DNA from: Hericium rajendrae
Taxonomy: Eukaryota; Basidiomycota; Agaricomycetes; Russulales; Hericiaceae
Length of the DNA: 64,000 nucleotides
Assembly (NCBI GenBank): GCA_033439255.1
Contig: CM065886.1
Coordinates: 868,001-932,000, forward strand
Direction: 5' to 3'
Shown here in pieces: positions 21,808 through 33,718 of the stretch. Position 1 is the stretch's first letter. Each line of letters begins with the position of its first letter. The notes under the pieces were generated by a model. That model ran no database searches and was not told the DNA's origin. It saw nothing but the letters and a program-made list of their open reading frames with translations. Both the position numbers and the translations under genes were made by a program.

Positions 21808-24800
21808 CTAGTCGTCGTTTGAATTCGACGCTTTCTTCAGCAGGTCTTGCCAGTCCATCGCGAGTTTGGTCAATGTCTTGCTGCGAGCTGCGGGCATAAA
21901 TGGAGATTTAGCATAGCATGCAAAGAAGGTATCAAGCTCATACCGAAAATTGCAAGGACATCCTTCAGCAAAGTGCGTTTGCTGTGACCAACTATCATCG
22001 GGTTCCACGCATCGTCCTTGGGCATATTCGGTCGCCTGCAGAATAAAACATGAGAAGCTGATCCCCTCACAAGGAAACTTCACATACCAATATACAGGCC
22101 CAAACAGCTCCTTGATCAACTCCTCCGCGATGCCTCTGAACCCCTCATCGGCAATCCTCTTCGCATAAACAAGCAGCGTCTGTTTATACTCAGCACCACT
22201 GTCCAAGAGACGTGCAGCGTGGAGCTTCGTCTCAAGATGCCCAAGCGTGAGCGCCGCGCTCCACCACTCCGGCCGCTGCAGCGCCCCAGAGGGCGGACCC
22301 GTCTGCTCCGACACGGCACTCTCAATGCTCGCCACGATCTGCTGCCCGCGGGCCGGGGTCGCGTTCGTCCGCTGCCGGCCTGACCACGCGTCCGAGCCCT
22401 CCGCCCACCACGGCTCGCTGAGCTTGACGAAGGAGCACAGCGCCGCGTCGTACGAGTACGCCACACCCGACGTCGTTTGCAGGATCGGGCTTCCGTTCGG
22501 GCGCGCCAAGAGGGACAGGATCGTCACCGCAGTGCCCTGTGACGAAGAATTGGGTGATTGGGCTAGGAGCGGCCTTACTGAAGTGGGCGGGAAATTTGCA
22601 GACGCTTTTTTGATATTCCTGATCGAAGATAAGACAGTTATTTCGCATGAGTGGTTCAGTGCGTGCTTACCAGGAATAGAGCATTCCGGTTGATGTCAAT
22701 GCTATGAGCGAAGACTTGCAACTAGACAAAAAGCTCGTCACGGAATCGAGCGTCAGCGTCGGCATTACTCTACGAAATTTTGTCGTTTGAGATTCACTTG
22801 GCAAAAAAATCAGAATGACGTACCTTCGTCCGGTTGGCGAGTAGACGTTTAAACTGCCATCGAGCATGGCTGCCGCACAGAAAACGTTCGTAGCGGTCAT
22901 TGCGACGACCGGCGACGGCAGGAAGTCCAGCCATGTTATTTGTTTGCCACTCACGTATACGACCTCCGTCAGATCTGTGGAAAAAACATAACGTCAGGTC
23001 AGGTACAAGAGCCGGATCTGCATAAGCACAGCACACGTACTTCCAGACTCAGCATTCCTGACTTCGATGTAATCGTCTCCTGCATCTGCAACTTTAACAC
23101 TGGAGTACGTCAAGACTCTCGGTGGCTCAAACAAGACCTGGCCTGCAGCCACCTGGCCGCTGACGCTCGGTGCTCTCGCAATCTCTCTCACGACGATAGG
23201 CTTGCCTTCTCGTGGTCTGTCCCCTCCGAGAGTCCGCGCCTTCGTTGGCCTCTCCTCAGCCGGCTCGACTGCTTTGCGTTTCCCTGAAACAAGGCCATGC
23301 GCGTCAAGGGCGTCGATCGGCACGTCCATGCTGCCCATCGTCACATCGCCATCAGGTGCTGCGCGTGGCAGTGGTGGAGAAAAGGGCGAAGACTCGAGCG
23401 ACGCAGCCGCAACCCCGGGCCCTATCAACGGAGAGACAGAGAGCGAGGGAGCCGGCATCATCATCGCACTCGGTTCCCCGAACGCAGATGGGGGGCCTGA
23501 CGGGACGGATATCGCGGACGGGACAGTCGCAGCTGAAGGCACGGCAACCGCGGCGCCCGTAGGGCCCATGAAGGTCGGCTGCACGCGCTTTTTCGTCTTC
23601 CGTTTGGCGACGAGTTTGTTGATTTGTTCGCCGCCTGTGCCATTCACACCGGGACCGAACTCGCTGGGCTGTTGTGACGGCCCACGGCTTGGTGATCGTG
23701 GAGGAGTGATTTCTCGGCCATTGAGCTGCGGAGGGTGGCGGATGTCTGTGTGAGAGTAATCGGCTGGTATGGGCGGTGGCACAAAGCCGAATTTCTGCAG
23801 GTATTGCTGTTGAGCGGAGTGAGGTGCGATACCCTCCAGTTCATCTTCGTCGAAGCTGAAACAGGCGAGGGTGCCGTCGGAGGATACGGCATAGAGGGTA
23901 AGGCCATCCCAGGACCTTCAATGCGAGCCATCAGTCTACCACGTTCAAGGTCTAAAACAATGACTCCTACCAGCTCAGATCCATGATTTGCCTCTCGAAG
24001 ACTTCCTTCGCCACGATCAAGGGTCTCGCAGACTTCGTCTGCCATACAGATACAGATCTGTCATCGGCTCCAAGAGCCACGACAGAGCAGATATTGGATG
24101 TTACTACTGGTTGGCCAGGTTGACGCAGGAAAATGTGTGGGTTGTAGGCCTAGTATACGTGTCAGTGACCATGTCACTCAGGGTGTTCTTATATGCAATT
24201 ACCGCGACTTCAACTGTGTTTTCATGACCAACAAGACTAATTTCAGAAGTCCAGCTGTTTCGTGCAATGACTGCCGCGATGAACACAAAGCCTTTATTGT
24301 TCGTCGCATTTGAGGCAGTGATGTGTGCACCATCTGGCGACCAGCTATCATAGCGGAGTCAGCCTTCGTAGTCAATAGTAAATACGACTATGCCAACCTG
24401 AGACGGCGGAAGAAGGTGCTTCCAGGAGAGTCTTCAAATGGTTTTCGCACCTCTGCTTCCAGTTGCCAGTCAGTAGTGCGCCAAATCTTGACACTGCGGT
24501 CATCGGACTGGGTTGCTAGAAATTCGCCGACGGGATCCCAGCACACGCCTTTAACAAAACCTTGATGTTGGTCGAGCTTCCGGAGTCGCTCTGTGGATAT
24601 GAGATTTCATGAGTTTATGCATTCATCCTCAAGTTCAGCAGGATAGCTGTACGTTGGCGTACCTAATGTGTAGCCGCACCAAATGAGGACTTGCGAATCT
24701 AGGCCTACTGACGCAAGATATCTATCTCCCGGTGACCAGGCGACATCCGTGACATCTAAATAATAAAGTGAGGAAACGTACTAGTGGGAAATACAGAGAT

Positions 24801-25320
24801 GACGTACCACTTTCGTGGCCAGGCAACCGTTTCAAGGGCTTCCACCCTTCAACGTTTACTTCGTCTGAGCCCCACACCTTTCCCTTCGCCGTACTGAACC
24901 AGACAGATTAATGAAAGCGACCACAATCATGGCGAGAAATACGCACGGGTCAAGATCCCAAATCATTACAATCTCATCGTCACTTCCACTTGCAAGCCAC
25001 CTGCCTGAATGTGCCCACCGCACACACAAGACCGGACCCGTATGCATCTGCAGCGTGCATAGCGACTTTGGAGGTTTCCCAGAGTTCTCAGACGCCTCGT
25101 TTAAGATGGGCTTGGTGCTCCATATGCGAACTTTAGCGTCGAGGCCGCCAGTGGCAATTCGAGAGCCATCCGGATGTACATGCACGGAGAATATGGAAAG
25201 ACGCTTTGGAGATTCAGTTTTGCTGGATGGATCTGCGGGACGCAAGGTCATACAGCCAGTATATGGGATGCAGATGCACCCACCTTTATGCATGACCCAT
25301 GCCGGCTTTGTGAACTTCAT
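21808..25320 (-). CDS. HIR1: HIR1/HIRA histone H3-H4 chaperone subunit
   Basis: The start is ATG at 25320 (MKFTKPAWVMHK), followed at once by a 49-bp intron. Coding continues RLSIFSVHVHPDGSRIATGGLD, the canonical HIRA N-terminus. An N-terminal WD40 propeller follows (VRIWSTKPIL; WLASGSDDEIVMIWDLD; VTDVAWSPGDRYLASVGLD; FLATQSDDRSVKIW; IVAKEVFERQIMDLSWD), then FDEDELEG. The HIRA B-motif is visible as LVAKRKTKKRVQPTFMG, the Asf1-contact region. A Ser/Pro/Ala-rich linker leads to the C-terminal Hira domain (VSGKQITWLDFLPSPVVAM; LAMDWQDLLKKAS). The stop is at 21808. The complex deposits H3-H4 independently of replication and represses histone genes; this is established for the family. About ten small introns are present, and no break was seen. 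Confidence 0.92.
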
Positions 25321-26188
25321 AGCGGGCACCTTATGCAGCTATACCCTCGCCTAGCGATGAGTGGATGGTTTGCAGGTCAAACGGCTTCAAATATAGGAAA
25401 AAATGTCGTTTCCAGGTCGCTGATGTCGAAAGTAATAGTGTACAGTGTACAGTCGCGTCTGTTGTTGTAGGATGAAGTGCAAAGTCGCGCTGCTTGCCAC
25501 AGGCTGAGACAGACGCCCAACTTTATTGATCCTTGTTTGGCCAAATAGGGCCCGGTATCTTCATCGAAATTCAGTCAGAAGACAGAAATCTAGGTGGACT
25601 GGATAATTGCACACATCATGACCCAGAGTCAAATTTCAGTAACCACTGTTCAAATTATTAACACCTTCTTAGCGAACTGGGCTCCTCGTACGAAGACAAC
25701 TCCTGGATGTAAGTACGCGCCGGTGTCATGTGATGAATATTGAAGATCACGTGCGCTTCTCCGATCTCTGATTTCCGTCTGTCTTGCGGCCATCCAAGTT
25801 AACCTCCGCGTCGACTTCCATCGTCTCAGACCCGCACGCCTGCTACTCCCGCCTCCGGACCTGTGTCGTGTCATCGCGGATGATAACAAGGAACCAGTGG
25901 ATAGCTAGACGACGCTGTATTACTATGGAGGCACAACGCGTTTCGGCGATTAGTTTCGGCAATTCGAGCCTTCCGAACACCTTGGGAATTATTGGTCCCG
26001 CCTTGCCTCGCCCTGTCCCGTCAGCCTATTGATGTTGTAAGCCGACTCCCAGCCGAGACTTGGTTTCAGGGATTTGCTCGCGCCTCTGATCATGACGTAT
26101 ATAAGGCCGCGATCCGCCCTTCAGAATTTTGTCACTTGCTTCTTACTTCTTACCATCTACCACAACCGCATTTTTTAAGTTACATAGT
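25321..26188. promoter_or_regulatory. Divergent promoter region of HIR1 and the DUF4336 gene
   Basis: This 868-bp interval separates two divergent starts. On the plus side, TATATAAGG at 26098-26106 lies 83-91 bp before the ATG at 26189, a plausible TATA box. No TATA is evident for HIR1. No gene was found inside. Confidence 0.5.
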
Positions 26189-27419
26189 ATGAGCGACACA
26201 ATCATTCGCGAGGTGCGTGCGACGGTCCAGATCTCTTTGTTGCAAAGTCTGATTTTGTCTCGTTTTTAGGTGACGAAGGGCGTGTGGACGTTTTCGCGGT
26301 ATGGTCTCATACTGGGATTTGGAGAGAACATTAACGTGCTGACGTTAAATTGCTCATAGCCCTTTTTCGCGGTTTGGACTTGTCCGCATTGGCGGTCGCT
26401 CCACCGCAATCAAGCTGCAGAACGGCGATGTCTGGGTGCTCGCTTCGACGCCCCTCTGCCAGGCCACGAAAGACACGCTGGCTAAGCTCGGGCCGGTGAA
26501 GTACCTTATCGGAGCAGACTCGGTTCATCATCTGTTTCTTGGTGAGCATGCGCGATCCTTCTTATGACGAATCCATGCTTACTGGAAATTGTCCGCAGGG
26601 GACTATCACAAGCAGTATCCGGAAGCGCAGCTCATTGCTGTCGAAGAGGCAGTCAATAAGCGCAAAGCGGACGGATTGAAGTTTGCCGGATGTCAGTGCA
26701 CGCGTGTACCCTTTTTGCAACATTCTTTCTGACATTTCGTTCGCAGATTGGGGTGACAATAACCTGAAGCCGACGTTTGGCTTTGAGAGCGAGGTATGTA
26801 GCAGTGCGATCTACCTGACTTTGACGTGACTGACGTCATTCGCTGTCGTCCAGATCGAGCATTGGTACGTTGCTGGGTTTACCATTTTCGGCGGAAACGC
26901 TGATCGCTGGTGCAGCTACTTCTCTGGGTTCAAAAACAAGGATGTCGCTTTCTGGCATAAAGATTCCAAGTCTCTCATCGAAGCGGATCTGCTCTTTAAC
27001 CTGCCACCGACAGAACAGGTATTTCAATATACTCTCACAACAAACTGATGCTAACTCTTGCCTCTCAAGTACTCAAATTCTTGGTTCCCTGGAGGGTTGC
27101 CGTTTACGAAACTCACGCCTTATTCATGGGCGCAACAGAGTATGATGAAGAATCTTTCCATCGACAATGAGTAAGTCGTACTATCAAATATAACTTGCGC
27201 GCCACTAATGTGTCATAGGGCAATGAAGCGGGATGTGAAAACCGTTGCAAGCTGGGATTTCGAGAGGATTATTCCATGCCATGGTGTGAGTATATCTATA
27301 GCTGTGGCGAAGTATGTTGGCTTATTTTTTGGCTACGATACTAGGACGTTATCGAGAAAGATGGTAACAAGGCTTGGCGGTCAGTTTACCAATATTTCCT
27401 GGAGGAAGGATCGGGCTAG
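26189..27419 (+). CDS. DUF4336 family protein
   Basis: Ten exons could be traced with consistent phases: 26189-26212, 26270-26298, 26360-26541, 26599-26691, 26747-26793, 26854-26864 (only 11 bp), 26916-27018, 27070-27170, 27219-27285 and 27345-27419. The protein begins MSDTIIREVTKGVWTFS and contains RIGGRSTAIKLQNGDVWVLA, PVKYLIGADSVHHLF, FSGFKNKDVAFWHKDSK, EADLLFNLPPTEQ and VASWDFERIIPCHGDVIE, all typical of fungal DUF4336 proteins. These are distant relatives of the metallo-beta-lactamase fold; the full HxHxDH metal site is not present, so enzymatic activity is uncertain. The ending (WRSVYQYFLEEGSG) is at the expected place. No damage was seen. Confidence 0.88.
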
Positions 27420-29628
27420 GTGGTATCGTGAGATGTGTTTTGCGAAATCTATAGATTGGAAGACTACGATCGCTCCTGCAGATGTAAGTTACATGTTTTT
27501 TGTGATTGTCCAATTCAATTTCCTTGCGTCCGAGATTTTGCGGACAGCGTCGTGTACCGGAGTATATCGGCAATTTTGGCGTGCGACGGATTGATGAAAA
27601 CCGATGTTATTCAGCTCTTTGAAGGACAAAATCTAGCTCATACCAAGAGTAGTCATAGAGAGATGATTCAACGCTTGGCACCTGAGAATCGTCTGCCAAT
27701 ACTCCGTCCGGCGCTCACCGGGAGAGGCTGACCGAGCCTATGACCAGAATCCGCGAGTCTCTTCGGGCCGTCGTCGTCAACCCAGTGCCTTCATGCCCAT
27801 ATATGATGCTAGTTAAGTGGATGCCTTCTGTCCGCTGTTGCCCGTTTTCACAATGCACTAGTGTCTTTTCCTTGCAGTTTCACCTTCTGGTGCCTATTTC
27901 TGTCTTCAGCTCTCGCTATGTTGTCATCATGGTCAAGATGCTCGTGATCTTTCGGAACAAGTTCAAAAAAGCCCTTGCTAGCTATACATCTGGCATCGAT
28001 CTGAAAATGTCAGGACCTCCGTAAGCTGCGCTTGCACTTACAACACGCTTACAACGACGGGCGGACGATGAATAAGGCGATCGTCGCAGGGCGCAAAGGC
28101 CCACCGTGATGCCCTCCCTCTACAATGGGCCTAGTGAGCACCAATGGAACATCGGACATCTTTCGGTGTGCCATCCTCTGCAACTGGGCAGAGCGTTGCT
28201 CTCACTCACTGCTTGCCGGTAGACGGGCTCGGCAACTTCCGGGTCAGATCCTCCAACACAAACCTGCGGTCTTCGACGGTGTGCATGGAACTATGATGCT
28301 GGCCCTCAAGACAAATGACCCACAAGCAACTCGGCGGCTGTGTGGCCGCCATGATGAACTCTGATCACCTCCGGCGCTGATTGGCGGGGCATTTGGCGGA
28401 CGTGGGACGAGATCTATCCGCGGTCTGGCAGCAAAAATGGTGCGCTCCATACCTTATACACAGCATCGATGGTCCCCTGACAGGCATTTTCCCATATGTC
28501 TTCATTGGTCGGGCGTCCATGCTGATATTGCCCTCATGCCAGGGCTCTTAGCCAATTGGGTCTGGTTCATGGCAGCTGCGGCTTTGCGCACGGTCTCCTT
28601 CGGGACCCTGTCTCCGTGGAGCCGAGTCCGCATTGTTCTCGGCCTTGTTTGCACGGGGCGTCACCGGTGTTACTGCGAGGTCTGTTTCTTTATTTGTCCT
28701 ACTGGGCAGTCGAACGGTCTTGGGCGGTCTGCTGGACATAGCACTCCCGTAGCCGAGGGCGTCCCGCCGGGGTCGATGTGATCGAGTTCGCTCGCACCCG
28801 AAAGGCGCGCAGCGGAGCTGACCCCGCCCGTTGCTATCAACATCGCCCGATTGCGATCGTGATCCCCCAGTTTGAGTCAATCTCCCGGGTAGGACCAGCC
28901 CAAAGAGATGGAGGCATAATGGTGGCATGGGCGCGGTTTATAGCGCCTTGGATTTGAATCCGGCCGTGTAGCCGCCGTACCATAGGAACCATCCCTCGGC
29001 GCCATGCCGCGGTTAGTGAGTATCTCATGTCATTCAATACAAGGTATGTGACGTGAGCTGATACTCTCTGTTGCTATCCTTGAAGCTCGAATCTTGGTCT
29101 CAGCGCTCAGCTTGCGCTTGCAGCGAGTAAGAATAGCTTTGTCGATGCCGTCGGCGGTGTATCCTTGGGCCGCATTCTCGGCAGATTACTGCTCAATGAC
29201 AATGCTTATGGCTTCAAACAGCAGTCGACTTGGTATTAAGTGCCTCGGCTACGTGAGGCTTGTCTCGGCCATATGTCATTCACACCCCGCCGGTGGTCGT
29301 CGGGCACACGAGAGCTCTAGCATTTGCAACCGGTCAAGTGAGTAGTTTCGTTGCCATCCGTGGCTCAGGAACCAAATGGTGGGATACACGGGCTCACGGA
29401 GAACTGTTGGCAGATCTAGATGTGGGAACCCACGCCTGGCGCGTAAATTACTGTGGGGGCCGCATCGAGTCGCCGGGATGTCTGTAAGTGGTGATGACTT
29501 CATACTTCTCAGCTAGACCTAACCTTTCACATGTAGCGCGATGATGGGCGGTCAGAGGCGGCTATACGCCAGGTATAAGACGGCTTCGCCAACGTTTCAG
29601 CGTTCGAGTTTCCCTAGACCCTAGGAAC
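27420..29628. other. Gene-poor interval, 2.2 kb
   Basis: No gene could be supported. Two patches look faintly coding on the plus strand: about 29090-29235 (SKNSFVDAVGGVSLGRILG) and 29260-29487 (TKWWDTRAHGELLADLDVGTH), the latter followed by a possible intron (GTAAGT at 29487 to a TAG near 29537). They may be relics of one gene, but I recognise no family. Confidence 0.35.
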
Positions 29629-32122
29629 ATGTTTGTCTGCCCTCATCCCACGTGCAATTGCGCTCGCAACTACTCGAATGCTGAGGCTCTCATCGCGCAT
29701 GTCTCATCGTCGTCATGGGCATTCATGTACTACTGCAGCACGTGTAAGTGCGTGTGCCGAGACGAGTCAAGCCTCAGAAGTGTGAGTAGTATCTCCCCGC
29801 ATGATGTTACATTATGAGATAGCTCATGCAGCAACGCTACATAGCATATGAAACGGGTACACAGCGCCGCGACACCAGAACCTGAGGCGGTGGAAGCTAC
29901 AGTTTCTCCCCATGCGCCAACCTGTAGCAAGTGCAATCAGATGTACATCACCCCAGCTGCCTTGCAGCAACACTATCGTGACTCCGCAGCTCATCCAAGC
30001 TGTGCTCGTTGTCAACTCGGATTTCTTGACACAAGCGTCTTAAATGAGGTGCGTTGAATGTCGATTTGGACGTACGTCCGAGGAGCTTCGTTGATCGACA
30101 AATCGGACAGCATATCCGCGCTATCCATCAACCCATCAACTGCGAGCTCTGTAATGGCTTGCAGGTATACCGCGAGGATATAATTAGTCACTACCGGGTC
30201 TCACCGAACCACCCGACTTGCCTCACCTGCAATGTCGGGTTCGAGGACGTGGGTGCTTTCGAACGAGTAAGTCGCCGAAGATCGGGTCCGGTTCCTATTC
30301 AAACTATCCTTCTTTGGTGTCAGCACATCATTTCAACACACCCTGAATTGCGATGCAAAAAATGCGATTTGACATTTGGTTCCCCCGCGTTACTTGAAGG
30401 ACACTACAGAGACACGTCGGAACATCCGAAGTGTCCAGAATGCCAGATCTCTTTCGTAGATGAGAAAGAGCTGATCAAGGTTGGCCTTTGTCTATTTGCG
30501 TTCTTGAAATCGTTCAAAATTGACTGTCGGCCTCCCTTAGCACATCTTAACGGTCTTCAACCCTCTTTCCAAAGATTCTTCACGCCTCACCGTGCCCGAG
30601 GCTCAGGTGAGCAATATTCCAACGAAAGCACTCATGCTCATTGTATATTAGTCTTCTGCCTCTAGCCCCATTCCCAGCTTCGCCAAGCTTGTCCTATCTG
30701 AATCAACGCGTTCGGCATCCGTTCCTCTAATCGTACCGAATAAGGCCCAAGAAGGCCCTGCCATTGTCAAGCCTAATGCAGACAATCGCCAGGTACGGGC
30801 AAATCCTGTATCCTGAAAGAGTTTGGCGTTGATCGCGCTGATCCTCCTACCGCAGCCCGAGGAGCGGTTACCGGATGCTTCTGTGAAGCGTTCAGAGAAA
30901 GGTACATCTCACAGTCCCCAGCATCGACCGACAACTCCGTTGTCCGGTCGGGAGAAAGGTGACACAAGTCGGGCAGAGAAGTCGGCCCTTTACCCGAAGC
31001 CGCCGTCTTCCCTGTCCCCTTCTGTCCACCGTTTGACGGTTACCGATTCGCCTCCGACCTCGCCGTCTCTGTCAGATGTATCCACAATACGATACAGCGC
31101 TATCACGCACAAGTGGGTGCTCACCTTCTCGCCGTCCATGACCTGACGCCGACGTATCGTGTGCAGATCCATGATGGCCCAGAAAAGCAAGGCTATGGCA
31201 AGGCCATTGAGTGATGACGATAGGTCGTCATGTAGTTCCATCAGAACCCCATCTCCCCTGGACAACATGGACGCGGTAGGTCTCGTCGTCCGCCGCTCGC
31301 CGAGCCCAGACCTACCGGTAGGCCTGCAGAGAGAAACGGCATCTCGTGAAGCCGCTGTTCGTCAGACAGTTTCCCGAAAAGCATCGACTGAGTCGATGCG
31401 ATCCGGGCGGCGTGGACAGGATCTAGTGTCACCTAGGCTCCTTTCGTCTACCGCGGCACATGACCTCTCGCGTCCACCAGGCCGCCCTGTCTTCTCGCCT
31501 GGACTTCGGTTCCAGCAACCCCCGATGTATGTTGCGGCGGATTCGCCAGTCACCGAGCTCGGTTTAGTTGCAGGTATTGACGTTTTTTCTTGGCAGGGCT
31601 CCGCTCCCTCTACCACCATCGGGCCTAGCAGATCATGGGGTTTCCTACCAACCTCCGCCACAAAGTAAGATCCGCTGGCACTTCTGATTTTCGATTTATT
31701 CTAATGGAGTCTGCCGTAGCGGGCCGCACCGCCTTTACGTCGGCTTTGTCTACTCTGTCCGTCATCAAGCCGAGACAATCGCCGCGCCTGGACCGTCCAC
31801 GTTCACTAATCGAGACGAGACAGTCGACAAGTCAAGCTCCGTCTTCTGGTTTGCTCAAAGCCTCTGCCGCAGACGACGACAAGTACGTCTCTCTTGTATA
31901 CTGTAGATTATGCCGCAGAGATCCTTGCCGTATCCCGACGGCAACTATGTGCGGACATATTTTCTGCAATGAGTAAGATTTTCCTACGACCTCGGAGTCC
32001 AGTGCTGAGGTTAATATGGGGTACGCAGGTGTATCTTCTCTGAAACCAGGAAGTCGTCTCGGTGTCCAGTATGCGATACCCCTACCCTTCCATACGCCCT
32101 CTTCCGTTTGCACCTTGCTTGA
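29629..32122 (+). CDS. C2H2-like zinc-finger and C-terminal RING protein (copy 2)
   Basis: The start is ATG at 29629 (MFVCPHPTCNCARNYSN). Exon 1 ends at 29781 and exon 2 runs 29845-30048. The pattern then repeats zinc-finger units: CSKCNQMYITP...HPSCARCQLGF; CELCNGLQVYRED...HPTCLTCNVGF; CKKCDLTFGSP...HPKCPECQISF. Most units start a new exon at a His codon, as in the copy at 15276-16958. A long Ser/Pro/Arg linker spans about 30540-31860; its exon edges are uncertain. The RING is VYCRLCRRDPCRI, TMCGHIFCNE, an intron, then CIFSETRKSSRCPVC, ending at the stop at 32122. The architecture suggests an E3 ubiquitin ligase with substrate- or nucleic-acid-binding fingers; the function is inferred. TATAAG near 29573 may be its TATA box. 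Confidence 0.78.
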
Positions 32123-32491
32123 TTCTCTCACAAAAGAAGCGCTTCGAGCTATGGCAGGACCGTTTCCCTTTTTTCTTCGTTATGTTTTCCATGTACAAGT
32201 ATTTAGCCTGTACTTAGCCCGTATGATATCTGGTAGCCGATTGTCACGTCTCGGCCATGTCTGTACTACAGTATTTATCGGTTGAGATTTTCTGCGACCG
32301 ATGTCTTCAAGATTTAACAAATACGTCGGAAGTAATGATGCGGTTTTCCCAGTGCACAAGCTCTTCAGAAGCTTCAGAATTGGGTGCTCGTCGCTTGGCT
32401 ACAGAAAAGCAGCAAAAATCCCATTATTTCAGAGTGGAGAACGCGCCATTACGTAAACCGCGACGACTTGACATCTACACCCTCGACTACG

Positions 32492-33413
32492 ATGTCCCCA
32501 CCTCACGAACACGACTCAGATTCAGAAAATGACCCTGACTTCGTTCCAGAGAACGTACACGGTGAGTTTATACTACTCCTCCGTACCAGCGCGTCTGAAT
32601 GGTGGTGGCAGAGTCTGATTCTTCCGGCGACGAGCGCGACGCGAAGCGACCACGGATCGGTGAGGAGCGCGAACCTGAACTGACTGCAGAGCAGGAAGCT
32701 GTTAAGCAAAAGTATGTCTGAAGGATTCTGTAAGCTCCATTAGTGTTCACACATTCGAAACAGAGAGCGCGAGGCACTATGGGCAGAGTTTCAGGCGTCT
32801 GCAGCGACGCCAGTGGCGAAACCAGATGAAGCCTCAAAGCGGATGATTAAGGTCGAGAAGCGGTATCGTTTCGCAGGCGAGGAAGTGATGTGAGTTCCGG
32901 CTTTCTGTCTTCGCGTGTCTGTTGATTAATGTGGACGAGTTCGATCGTGACAGTGAGGTGAAGGAAGTGCCAGAAGACTCGGACGAGGCGCGGAAGTGGC
33001 CTGTATGGAAACCATCCGAACATGCCCCCACGCCCGAAGCATCTCCATTACCAGCCGCAGCATCCTCATCCCGCGCGGAGTCCTCCACGTCTTCACCGAC
33101 ACCTACATCTGACAGCCAGGCCTCACGCCCTGCAGAGAAGAAGCCCCCCGGCCGGCGCAAGCCCAAGGTGCAGCTTGGCGACATCCCGTCTTCGTCGTCA
33201 CAGAAGACGAAGAAGCTGAGCACGCTGGAGAAGTCGGCCATGGACTGGCAGGCGCACGTCGACGCGCAGAAAGACACGGGGCTGACGGACGAGCTGGAGG
33301 CGCACAAGCGGGGCGGTGGGTACCTGGAGAAGGTGCAGTTCCTGCAGCGCGTGGGCGAACGCAGAGATGAAATGCTGGATGCGAGCAAAGATCGGAAGCG
33401 GCGCAGAGGTTGA
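32492..33413 (+). CDS. SWC5: SWR1-complex protein 5 (BCNT-C domain, SWC5)
   Basis: The start is ATG at 32492 (MSPPHEHDSDSENDPDFVPE), an acidic N-terminus usual for the family. Three introns (about 32561-32610, 32711-32761, 32890-32954) join in frame. Conserved parts are KVEKRYRFAGEEV in the middle and, at the C-terminus, the BCNT-C domain: AMDWQAHV, DTGLTDELEAHKRGGGYLEK, and VQFLQRVGERRDEM, ending with a basic tail. SWC5 helps the SWR1 remodeller exchange H2A for H2A.Z in nucleosomes (established for yeast Swc5 and animal CFDP1). Between the two conserved blocks is a Ser/Pro/Ala-rich linker. The gene looks intact and starts about 370 bp after the RING gene on the same strand. Confidence 0.88.
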
Positions 33414-33718
33414 TGCGTGGGCTGATGGTGTTGTTTCCTTGTGTTGCCCATGCTTTCAGATCATGTTCGATTGTGTATAGCTTTTCTTGTACTCTAGGTT
33501 TACTGTAGCCATTGTAATATATGCGCATTCGTTTACAACTATAATCTCTAGAGGTCAAAATCTGGCCATCATAAGGACACCATAAATAAAGCGACTGAAC
33601 GTAGGGTTTCAGCAAGGTAGGTTGTACGCCGGCATAGGACATGATGAAACATAGAATCAATAAATAGCATAGTAGCATAATTTACCGCAAGTCGACCTTT
33701 GCCATCACTGGACTAAGG

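Noticed and set aside
23202-23753. Plus-strand 183-codon frame inside HIR1
   Set aside because: It is a shadow of the Ser/Pro/Ala-rich HIR1 linker on the other strand.
28940-28990. Possible tRNA-like box (GGATTTGAATCC)
   Set aside because: No matching A-box at the right distance and no cloverleaf could be drawn. No other stretch in the window gave a convincing tRNA.
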